Assembly (NCBI GenBank): GCA_021156345.1
Contig: JAJNDJ010000089.1
Location: forward strand, 1 to 5,605
Direction: 5' to 3'
DNA from: Rubrobacteraceae bacterium
GTDB lineage: Bacteria; Actinomycetota; Rubrobacteria; Rubrobacterales; Rubrobacteraceae
DNA: 5,605 nucleotides
The notes beneath the pieces are model-generated. The model saw only the letters and a list, made by a program, of their open reading frames with translations. It was not told the origin of the DNA and ran no database searches. Shown here in pieces: positions 1 to 5,605 of this stretch (the first letter of the stretch is position 1; each line of letters starts with the position of its first letter). The translations under genes and the position numbers were made by a program.

Positions 1-659
1 CCCCCCGCTGTCGAACCGGCGCATCCCCCGATGAACATGAGCAGGATGAGAGTGATCTGGGCTGCCGCGTCCCACCGGTCGAAGTCAGCTGTTATGAATC
101 CCGTCGTGGTGATAATGCTGGAGACCGCGAACGCCGAGTCCCTGAGCGCCCTGCCCCAGGAAGCCCCGTAATCGCCTTCCAGGACGAGGATCCCCCACAT
201 GAAGATCGAGGCCGCCGCGATGATCCCGAGGTAAGCCAGCAGCTCCCTGTCGAGCAGGACGTCGAGCCGGCGCCGGGTGTAGAGCAGGTAGTAGAGCGAG
301 AACGAGACGCCCGATGCCACCATGAAGAAGCCTATAATCGCCTCTATGGCGAGTGAGTCGTAGAAGCCAACCGACGCGGTCTTGTTGCTGAAACCCCCCG
401 TCGCAACGGTACCGAACGTATGGACCACGGCGTCGTAGAGTGGCATCCTCGCCAGTAGCAGCGCGACGGTCTCGGCGGCTGAGATGGCGAGGTAGATTAC
501 CACGAGGGCCTTGGCCGTGTCCGCGATGCGGGGCGTCAGGCGAGGCTGTGTGAGCCCTGACATCTCAGCGCCGATCAGACGGGCAGCCCCGACGCCGAGC
601 AGCGGCGCGACCGCGACGAAGAGGACCACGATCCCTATCCCCCCGAGCCAGTGGGTCAT
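1..659 (-). pseudogene. trkH: TrkH potassium-uptake membrane subunit, C-terminal fragment, runs off the left edge
   Basis: This is the second piece of a split TrkH/KtrB-family K+ translocating subunit, an integral membrane protein that passes K+ through four pore loops. The visible part is 219 codons from an ATG at 659-657 and is open to the edge. It begins at the conserved MTHWLGGIGIVVLF segment, and the upstream codons in this frame still read LWRS, as in intact homologues. Pore loop 2 is visible as FGTVATGGFS (about residues 82-91), pore loop 3 as ITTTGF (about 181-186), and the start of pore loop 4 as GGCAGSTAG (about 211-219) at the edge. Hydrophobic membrane spans lie between them. Pore loop 1 is absent from both pieces. 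The ATG overlaps the stop of the upstream fragment as ATGA, so reinitiation is possible, but a filter with three of four loops should not conduct normally. Family assignment is firm. Whether the fragment is expressed is unknown, and an assembly error is possible. Confidence 0.85.
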
Positions 660-958
660 GCTCCGCCAGAGGTACCCTCGACGAGAAAGGGCGTACCGCC
701 GAGCAGGGCGGCGAGCGTCCAGGCCAGCGTTACGGAGAGGTAGACATCCCTGTTCGACACGTACTCGGGCGCGCGGCCCCGGGGCCTGGAGAGGCGAAAG
801 CCAACGATGCCGGTTGCCAACATCAGCGTTGCAGGAAGCAGGAAGCTCGCCCACGTACCGTCGCGGTAGAGCAACGAGAGCGCGAGGGGGACCAGGAGCG
901 CCAGCCCTAGGGCCAGGATCACACCGGCGTTCACCCTGATGACAACCCTCGGGTTCAA
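656..958 (-). pseudogene. trkH: TrkH potassium-uptake membrane subunit, N-terminal fragment
   Basis: This 100-residue reading frame is the amino-terminal part of the same TrkH gene. It starts at a TTG (958-956), three bases after the trkA stop, with the family-like start MNPRVVIRVNAG. It contains three hydrophobic stretches (about residues 9-31, 35-55 and 72-92), the last ending TPFLVEG. In intact TrkH the next part is a reentrant helix and the first filter loop (SGFTTTG-like), followed by the LLFWRS and THWLGG motifs. Here VEG is followed within a few codons by the LWRS coding sequence in a different frame, and translation stops at TGA (658-656). About 30 codons are therefore missing, with a net loss of 3n+1 bases. 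No good Shine-Dalgarno site precedes the TTG, so translation probably depends on coupling to trkA. An in-frame GTG a few codons later is an alternative start. Confidence 0.82.
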
Positions 959-961
959 AGA

Positions 962-2296
962 CTAGGTGGCGAAGAGGTTCTCGACCTCTTCCACGGCATC
1001 CTCGATGGTGAACACCACGGCGTCGTCGCCTGGCCTGAGAACTTCCTTGCCCGTCGGGATGATAACTGCCCCATTGCGCAGTAGAGCCCCCACGATGGCG
1101 CCTTCGGGGAAACCTACTTCCGAGAGCGGGCGGCCCGCGACCCTGCATCGCTCGTGGACCCTGAGCTCGATCATCTCGGCCCCGCTTGCCAGCAGGGCTA
1201 CGTCTATGACTTCACCCTTGCGCACAAAGCGGAGTATCGCCTCGGCCGCTAGCATCCTCGGTGAGATCGTCAGGTCCACCCCGAGTGCGTCCGCGAGCGG
1301 CGCGAACTCGCCGCGGCTTATACCAGCGATGGTCATGCGGGCACCCAACTGGCGGGCGTACATGGCGGCCAGGAGGTTGGCCCTGTCGTCCCCCGTGACG
1401 GCTACGAAGGCGTCCGTACGGTCCACGCCCTCCTGGAGCAAGAAGTCGCGGGAGATCCCCTCGTCGTGAAGCACGAATCCCTTCCTGAGCTGAGAAGCCA
1501 CGTAGCGCGCCCTGCCCTCGTCCCTCTCTATGACCCTAACCGACATACCTGCCTTCTCCAGCGAGAGGGCCAGCCTCAACCCGATACGCCCTCCGCCGTA
1601 GATGGTCACATCTCTTACCGGCGCCGTGTCCGTAGCCAGAGCGCCCACGGCCTCGGAGATCTGCCTGCGGCCGCTGATCAGGAGGACGTGATCCCTCTTC
1701 TCCAGCACCGTTCCGCCTCTTGGCACGAGCGCCTCCCCACGCCTAACGACACCGACGATGAGGCTGTCGTTAGGCAACCTCACGTCGCGCAGAGCGCGGC
1801 CAACGGCCTCCGAGCCCTCGTTCAGGATTACCTCGGCCACCTCGATAGTGTCCTCGGCGAAGCTGTCTACGTTGATCGCACCAGGCACCAGCAGCGCTTC
1901 CTTGATCTCCAGCGCCGCCATCTGCTCCGTATGGATTATGAAGTCGATCCCAAGCATCTCCCTGGCGAACGGCTCTCCCACCTCGTAGTAGTCGGGGTTA
2001 TGTATACGCGCCACGGTGCGGGAGACGCCCTGGGACTTCGCCGCCAAACACGCGATGATGTTCACTTCGTCTGAGTTACTGGCCGCAACGAGCAGGTCGG
2101 AGCCCTTGATGCCGGCTTCGTTGAGCAGCTTGGGGTTGGCGCCGTTACCGGCGATCACCAGCGCGTCGAGCTCCTCGGCAGCCTTTTCCACGAGTATCTC
2201 GTCCCTTTCGACGAGCACGACGTCGTGCCCTTCGTGCGAGAGCATACGCGCCGTGTTGAGCCCCACCTCCCCGGCTCCTATGATCACTGTGTGCAA
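962..2296 (-). CDS. trkA: TrkA, tandem-RCK NAD-binding regulator of Trk potassium uptake
   Basis: This is the cytosolic regulatory subunit that binds NAD(H)/nucleotide and gates a TrkH-type K+ channel. It is 444 residues, close to the roughly 458 of E. coli TrkA. It has two full RCK halves. RCK_N-1 carries the Rossmann motif GAGEVG (residues 7-12) with acidic E30 at the end of strand 2 (LVERD), and is followed by an RCK_C domain at about 138-220. RCK_N-2 carries GGGRIG (234-239) with VIERD (255-259), and is followed by RCK_C-2 at about 362-440. I chose the TTG start at 2296-2294 because the protein then begins (M)HTVIIGAGEVG, as the family does, and a perfect AGGAGG (2306-2311) sits 9 bases upstream. 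A longer frame from 2386 would add 30 unrelated residues and overlap ktrA. The gene lies 16 bases after ktrA and 3 bases before trkH. No lesion is visible. Confidence 0.95.
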   Translation of the reverse strand: MHTVIIGAGEVGLNTARMLSHEGHDVVLVERDEILVEKAAEELDALVIAGNGANPKLLNEAGIKGSDLLVAASNSDEVNIIACLAAKSQGVSRTVARIHNPDYYEVGEPFAREMLGIDFIIHTEQMAALEIKEALLVPGAINVDSFAEDTIEVAEVILNEGSEAVGRALRDVRLPNDSLIVGVVRRGEALVPRGGTVLEKRDHVLLISGRRQISEAVGALATDTAPVRDVTIYGGGRIGLRLALSLEKAGMSVRVIERDEGRARYVASQLRKGFVLHDEGISRDFLLQEGVDRTDAFVAVTGDDRANLLAAMYARQLGARMTIAGISRGEFAPLADALGVDLTISPRMLAAEAILRFVRKGEVIDVALLASGAEMIELRVHERCRVAGRPLSEVGFPEGAIVGALLRNGAVIIPTGKEVLRPGDDAVVFTIEDAVEEVENLFAT

Positions 2297-2305
2297 AGCG
2301 TAAAA

Positions 2306-2311
2306 CCTCCT
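2306..2311 (-). promoter_or_regulatory. Shine-Dalgarno site of trkA
   Basis: AGGAGG on the minus strand lies 9 bases before the TTG at 2296-2294 and just after the ktrA stop (2315-2313). It is the strongest ribosome-binding site in the window and decides in favour of the TTG start over the upstream candidate at 2386. Confidence 0.85.
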
Positions 2312-2312
2312 G

Positions 2313-2984
2313 CTAACCGTCGGGCTGTACGAGTGGGGAGCTGTCCAGGTCCTTTCGGGTTCCTCCGACCACGAGCACGTCCCCATCGTGCAGTACGCTG
2401 TCGCCGTAGGGCAGGGTTCCTGGTCCGCCCTTCGGCTTGAGGGCCAGGACCGTGAGGCCCATCTTCTGCGAGAGGTTTAGTTCGGAGAGGGATTTGTGGA
2501 GCCACGCTCTCGGGACCTGGGCTTCGATCAGGGCCTCGTCTTCTCCGAGGTCGACGTAGTCGAGCAGAACTGGCGAGGCCATCGTCCTGGCGAGTTGCTC
2601 TCCTATCTCTCGCTCGGGCTGTATCACTCTGTCGGCGCCCACCCTCTCGAGCACCCTCGCGTGGATACCGCCCGTGGCCCGTGCCACGATCCTTGGTACT
2701 CCGGCCTCCTTCAAGGTGGTCGTCGCGAGGATGCTGGCCTCAATGTGGTTCTCGCCAATCATGAGGGCTGCGGCGTCGAAGCCTTCTACGTTCAGGCCCC
2801 GCATGGCATCCTCGTCCGTGGCATCCGTGGCAACGAGGTGAACGTTCGGCAGGTCGTCCGCGAGGCTCTGTATCACGCTTTTACTGTTGTCTATGGCGAG
2901 TACTTCGTGCCCCAACGAGTCGAGGGTGGCGACCATGGAGATACCAAGACGCCCCAGGCCGACGACGACGAACTGCTTTTTCAT
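2313..2984 (-). CDS. ktrA: KtrA-type single-RCK regulator of potassium uptake
   Basis: This 223-residue soluble protein matches Bacillus KtrA (about 222 residues) in length and layout. KtrA forms an octameric ring that gates the KtrB membrane dimer in response to ATP/ADP. The N-terminal RCK_N domain has the Rossmann motif GLGRLG (residues 9-14) and acidic D32 ending strand 2 (VLAID). The family signature [16 protein letters not shown] lies at 111-126; its E124 aligns with the KtrA glutamate linked to divalent cation binding (alignment by eye). An RCK_C domain follows from about 142 ([15 protein letters not shown]) to 208 (GDVLVVGG). The ATG overlaps the stop of the upstream permease frame as ATGA, and no clear Shine-Dalgarno site precedes it, so translational coupling to that damaged gene is likely. 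The gene is intact. Its natural partner would be a KtrB/TrkH channel, and the only one in view, trkH, is broken. Confidence 0.93.
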   Translation of the reverse strand: MKKQFVVVGLGRLGISMVATLDSLGHEVLAIDNSKSVIQSLADDLPNVHLVATDATDEDAMRGLNVEGFDAAALMIGENHIEASILATTTLKEAGVPRIVARATGGIHARVLERVGADRVIQPEREIGEQLARTMASPVLLDYVDLGEDEALIEAQVPRAWLHKSLSELNLSQKMGLTVLALKPKGGPGTLPYGDSVLHDGDVLVVGGTRKDLDSSPLVQPDG

Positions 2985-3525
2985 CGGCCGCCGACGTGGA
3001 TCGCTGGTCGCCGCTCAGGGTTCGGCTCCGCCTCACGTAGTACCTCGTGCGCCACGTAGGCGAGGCCCAGGGCGGGGCCCTCGCCGTTCGGACCGAACTC
3101 GCTCTCCGGTATCAGGAGAGTCGTCACGAAGCTCGTGGTCATCAAGTAGAAGCACATGATCAGGGCTGCAGCCAGGAGCATCCTGCGCGTATTCTGTATG
3201 TGTCCCTCCGGGCGTTTGGGGTCGTCATCGGCGTCTCCGCACACTAGCGGCATCATGCTCACGCCGGTCTCGACGAACCCTGCCCGTGCGGGCTCTCCGC
3301 CGCGACACATGGGCAACATCCCAAAGAGCGTCAACAGTACGATCAGCAGCGTGGCGATGGGTGACAGCGGGCCGGCCGTGGCGACCGCGATCCCCGGTAT
3401 GTAGCCCAGGGTTGAGAAATAGTCCACGCCGGTCAGGCATACGACCTGCCACCATACATGCTGATCTTCTCCCTGGCCTCGGGTCCATGCACCACTTCGA
3501 TGCGCTCCTCTAAGAGCAAGCGCAC
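2981..3525 (-). pseudogene. Decayed APC-superfamily (amino-acid-type) permease
   Basis: This is a remnant of a large multi-spanning APC-superfamily permease, normally several hundred residues. Pieces in order: from a GTG at 3525, [19 protein letters not shown] in one frame; a -1 shift at about 3465-3458 into [18 protein letters not shown] and the first membrane spans up to LTLFGMLPM (about 3308); a short out-of-frame piece [11 protein letters not shown] (3306-3274); a jump back to the earlier frame at [10 protein letters not shown] (3271) through a membrane span ([21 protein letters not shown]) to AYVAHE (3044); then a tail ending IHVGGR at the TGA (2983-2981). The longest continuous frame is 148 codons from a GTG at 3427. 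In relatives as I recall them, the SPHGQGS and ETGV motifs are separated by well over 100 residues, and several membrane spans follow AYLAHE. The terminal stop, overlapping ktrA as ATGA, looks native. Substrate is unknown; some APC members such as KimA carry K+, but no such claim can be made here. Confidence 0.75.
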
Positions 3526-3642
3526 GAATTGCCTGCCGGTATGCTGCGTCGAAACGGCGGAGCCGGCCACTACGCCTCTACCCCGGTCGGGGAGGCACGG
3601 CTTGCCTGGGTTGGACGATGCCCGTTCATGGTGAGCCCAGGA

Positions 3643-3648
3643 AGTATA
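3643..3648 (-). promoter_or_regulatory. Possible -10 element upstream of the potassium locus
   Basis: The minus-strand hexamer TATACT lies about 120 bases upstream of the permease GTG and immediately after the hairpin, where a promoter for the potassium locus would be expected. At 16-18 bases upstream there is only a poor -35 match (TGTCCC-like). This is a weak call based mainly on position and one hexamer. Confidence 0.25.
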
Positions 3649-3655
3649 GGATATC

Positions 3656-3697
3656 GGAGATCAAGGGGACAGGACCTCGTTCGTCCTCAAGATCTCC
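3656..3697 (-). terminator. Imperfect hairpin after sucD, possible terminator
   Basis: Minus-strand RNA from here can pair GGAGATC with GATCTCC (7 bp; plus-strand arms 3691-3697 and 3656-3662), and inside that AGGAC with GTCCT (5 bp; arms 3683-3687 and 3671-3675) around a 7-base loop, with an unpaired internal section between the stems. It begins 8 bases after the sucD stop, the usual place for an operon end. No U-tract follows, so classic intrinsic termination is doubtful; it may instead stabilise the 3' end of the suc message. Confidence 0.35.
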
Positions 3698-3704
3698 CTG
3701 TGCT

Positions 3705-4580
3705 TCAGTCCAGGCCCAACGTCTCGGCGACTAGCTGGGCTACCTCGGATGGATTCGTCGCTGCCCTTATGCCCGCCTCCCTCAGCGCCTCGCTCTTGGC
3801 CTCAGCCGTGCTCTCGCCGCCAGAGACGATGGCGCCAGCATGTCCCATGGTCTTGCCCTCCGGGGCCGTAAAGCCCGCGATGTAGGCTACGACGGGGATG
3901 CTCATCTCGCTTTTGACGTACTCCGCCGCGAGCTGTTCCGCATTTCCCCCTATCTCCCCGATCATCACGGCGCACTCTGTCTGGGGATCGGCCTCGAACT
4001 TGCTGAGGATCTCGATGAAGTCAGTACCTATTATGGGGTCGCCGCCTATCCCGACGGCGGTGCTCTGCCCGATCTCCCTCTGCGTGAGCTCGTTGACGAT
4101 CTGGTAAGTTAGCGTGCCGCTGCGGCTTACGACGCCGACGTTGCCAGGCATAAAGATATCCTTCGGCATTATTGAGACGTTCGCCTTCTCCGGAGATAGA
4201 ACTCCAGGACAGTTCGGCCCGACGAGGGTCGCGTCCTTGGTCCCCAGGTAGTTTGCCACCCGCATCATATCGTGGACGGGGATGCCTTCTGTGATGCAGC
4301 AGATGGTCGAGAGTCCGGCGTCCAAAGACTCGAAGATGGCGTCGGCTGCGAAGGGTGGGGGGACGAAGATTATGCTCGCGTTCGCGCCCGTCTCTTCGAC
4401 GGCCTTCTCGACGGTGTCGAAGACAGGGACGTCTTCGTAGTCCTGCCCGCCCTTGCCCGGCGTCACCCCTGCGACCACCCTGGTGCCGCTCTGTAGCATC
4501 CTTGCTGTGTGGAACGCGCCTTCCCTGCCCGTTATGCCCTGAACGAGGAGCCGCGTTCCATCGTCTACGAGTATCGCCAT
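3705..4580 (-). CDS. sucD: Succinyl-CoA synthetase alpha subunit (ADP/GDP-forming)
   Basis: The alpha subunit of succinyl-CoA ligase, a TCA-cycle enzyme, binds CoA and carries the phosphohistidine in the reversible reaction succinyl-CoA + NDP + Pi = succinate + CoA + NTP. It is 291 residues, full length (E. coli about 289). The CoA-binding Rossmann domain begins with [11 protein letters not shown] (11-21). GPNCPG lies at 121-126, where C124 matches the CoA-site cysteine, SRSGTLTYQ at 152-160, GIGGDPI at 177-183, and GEIGG at 208-212, where E209 matches the glutamate that positions the histidine. The active-site H247 sits in [10 protein letters not shown] (246-255). Position 160 is Gln where E. 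coli has Glu. The ATG at 4580-4578 lies 4 bases after the sucC stop with a purine-rich AGGGGGA upstream inside the sucC end, so the two subunits should be co-translated. No defect is seen. Confidence 0.97.
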   Translation of the reverse strand: MAILVDDGTRLLVQGITGREGAFHTARMLQSGTRVVAGVTPGKGGQDYEDVPVFDTVEKAVEETGANASIIFVPPPFAADAIFESLDAGLSTICCITEGIPVHDMMRVANYLGTKDATLVGPNCPGVLSPEKANVSIMPKDIFMPGNVGVVSRSGTLTYQIVNELTQREIGQSTAVGIGGDPIIGTDFIEILSKFEADPQTECAVMIGEIGGNAEQLAAEYVKSEMSIPVVAYIAGFTAPEGKTMGHAGAIVSGGESTAEAKSEALREAGIRAATNPSEVAQLVAETLGLD

Positions 4581-4584
4581 GAAG

Positions 4585-5605
4585 TTATCTTCCCCCTGCT
4601 CTAGCGAGCTCTACCGCCCTGCGGGCCGCTTCCAGCATCGTCTCCTCTGTAACCACGTTCTCCGGTGTGTTCTCAGCGAGGATCCGGCGTCCCTCTTCGG
4701 CGTTCGTGCCGTCGAGCCTGACGACGATGGGGAGCGTGAGCCCTGTCCGCTCTATGGCCGACAGCAACCCCCGCGCCACCTCGTCGCCGCGTGTTATGCC
4801 GCCGAAGATGTTGAAGAGCACGCTCCTGACCTGTTCGTTGGAGGTGACGATATCGAGGGCGGTCGAGATCTGCTCGGCGTCTGCCCCGCCGCCAACGTCG
4901 CAGAAGTTGGCAGGTTCGCCGCCGGCTTGGGCGACGACGTCCAGCGTGCTCATCACCAGCCCAGCCCCGTTGCCCAGGATGCCGATGTCGCCGTCGAGTT
5001 TGACGTACTGCAGCCCGACCTCCTGCGCCCGTTCCTCCAGCGGGTCTGCGGCTTCGACGTCGTGCAGCCCGGCTATGTTTTCATGCCTGTAAAGACTGGA
5101 GTCGTCCACCGTTACCTTGGCGTCCAACGTCAAGACGCGCCCCTCCGCCGTAACGACGAGAGGGTTGATCTCCACCAGGTTCGCGTCGAGACCTTCGAAG
5201 GCATCGTACAGGTGCGAAAGCACCATGCCTACTCCCTTCGCGACGTCTCCTTCCAGCCCCGCGGCGAAGGTGATCTCGCGCACCTGGTAGGGAAGAAGGC
5301 CGAGGAGTGGGTCTACGTGGAGCCTGACGATTGCCTCGGGGTTCGTCTCTGCGACCTCCTCGATCTCCACCCCACCCTCTGTGGAGAACAGGATCAGGGG
5401 CTGTTTCGCCGTCCTGTCTACTGTGATGGAGAGGTAGAATTCCCTGTCTATCTCCTCTCCATGCTCGACGTAGACGCGTCCCACGGTGTGCCCGCGGATC
5501 TCCATGCCGAGGATCTGCCCCGCCGCCTCTTCGGCCTCCCGCGGGCTGTCCACCACCTTGATGCCGCCGGCCTTGCCGCGCCCTCCGGTAAGGACCTGGG
5601 CTTTG
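4585..5605 (-). CDS. sucC: Succinyl-CoA synthetase beta subunit, N-terminus outside the window
   Basis: The beta subunit supplies the ATP-grasp nucleotide site and the succinate-binding part of the alpha/beta ligase. About 339 residues are visible; against the E. coli protein (388) roughly the first 50 are missing beyond the right edge, so the true start is not in view. The visible part opens [16 protein letters not shown], the conserved ATP-grasp loop. The Mg-binding pair is present: N in VEINPLVVT (codon 5166-5164) and D in LTLDAKV (codon 5124-5122), 14 residues apart as in E. coli. GNGAGL begins at 4974 and is followed by [14 protein letters not shown], then [11 protein letters not shown] and [22 protein letters not shown] at 5556 lies in frame but is internal, since homology continues upstream of it. 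The TAA at 4587-4585 is 4 bases before sucD. Nucleotide preference (ATP or GTP) cannot be read by eye. Confidence 0.97.
   Translation of the reverse strand, partial: KAQVLTGGRGKAGGIKVVDSPREAEEAAGQILGMEIRGHTVGRVYVEHGEEIDREFYLSITVDRTAKQPLILFSTEGGVEIEEVAETNPEAIVRLHVDPLLGLLPYQVREITFAAGLEGDVAKGVGMVLSHLYDAFEGLDANLVEINPLVVTAEGRVLTLDAKVTVDDSSLYRHENIAGLHDVEAADPLEERAQEVGLQYVKLDGDIGILGNGAGLVMSTLDVVAQAGGEPANFCDVGGGADAEQISTALDIVTSNEQVRSVLFNIFGGITRGDEVARGLLSAIERTGLTLPIVVRLDGTNAEEGRRILAENTPENVVTEETMLEAARRAVELARAGGR

Larger units (their letters stand above)
3526..3704 (-). other. Spacer between sucD and the permease remnant
   Basis: No gene is supported in these 179 bases. The frame of the permease N-terminus stays open upstream to about 3660, but the residues there look unlike the family and give no clear start. 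The spacer holds the hairpin at 3656-3697 and a -10-like TATACT at 3643-3648, and is the only sizeable gap in the window, so the break between the suc operon and the potassium locus should lie here. Confidence 0.5.

Noticed and set aside
656..680. Programmed ribosomal frameshift in trkH
   Set aside because: No slippery heptamer is evident, and the pore-loop-1 coding sequence is missing rather than merely out of frame.
511..939. Plus-strand open frame of 142 codons
   Set aside because: It lies opposite the two TrkH fragments, is very arginine/proline/serine-rich and resembles no family; it is a GC-driven shadow.
966..2303. Several plus-strand open frames opposite trkA
   Set aside because: The minus strand encodes a complete, motif-perfect TrkA; the opposite frames are low-complexity Ser/Arg/Ala translations with no recognisable domain.
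962..2386. trkA starting at 2386 (474 residues)
   Set aside because: The extra 30 residues are non-homologous and overlap ktrA; the TTG at 2296 has a perfect Shine-Dalgarno site and a family-typical N-terminus.
2284..2505. Minus-strand 73-codon frame across the ktrA/trkA junction
   Set aside because: It overlaps the real C-terminus of ktrA in another frame and has a random, arginine-rich composition.
2496..3059. Plus-strand open frame of 187 codons opposite ktrA
   Set aside because: KtrA on the minus strand is intact and family-typical; the plus frame shows no motif.
3225..3488. Minus-strand 87-codon frame in the permease region
   Set aside because: Its translation is arginine-rich and unlike the permease; the family motifs lie in the other two frames.
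1..5605. CRISPR array, insertion sequence, phage or tRNA/rRNA gene
   Set aside because: No regularly spaced repeats, transposase-like frame, terminal inverted repeats or structured RNA pattern were found on reading both strands.

Overview
The window is a GC-rich, bacterial-style stretch in which every gene I can support lies on the minus strand, so transcription runs from base 5605 towards base 1. The compact operons, GTG/TTG starts, high-GC codon use and gene types (sucCD, KtrA/TrkA RCK proteins, TrkH, an amino-acid-type APC permease) suggest an actinobacterium, possibly of the Rubrobacter/Thermoleophilia kind. That placement is inference from protein style, not from a marker gene.

The right half (3705-5605) is the succinyl-CoA synthetase operon: sucC, cut by the window edge at its N-terminus, followed 4 bases later by complete sucD. 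Both look fully functional. After sucD comes a spacer of about 180 bases (3526-3704) with an imperfect hairpin and a weak promoter-like hexamer.

The left half (1-3525) is a potassium-uptake locus. In transcription order it holds an APC-superfamily permease gene, a KtrA-type single-RCK protein, a TrkA-type tandem-RCK protein, and a TrkH membrane subunit that runs off the left edge. The genes are packed tightly: a 4-base ATGA overlap, then gaps of 16 and 3 bases. The two cytosolic, nucleotide-binding regulators are intact, but both membrane-transport genes are damaged. TrkH has lost about 30 residues containing its first pore loop and is split into two frames that overlap by ATGA. The permease is a patchwork of family segments separated by frameshifts and large deletions.

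No RNA genes, CRISPR arrays, insertion sequences or strong repeats were seen. The point most worth a second look is this pattern: intact K+ channel gating subunits with no evidently functional membrane partner in the window. I found no evidence for a wholly new system.
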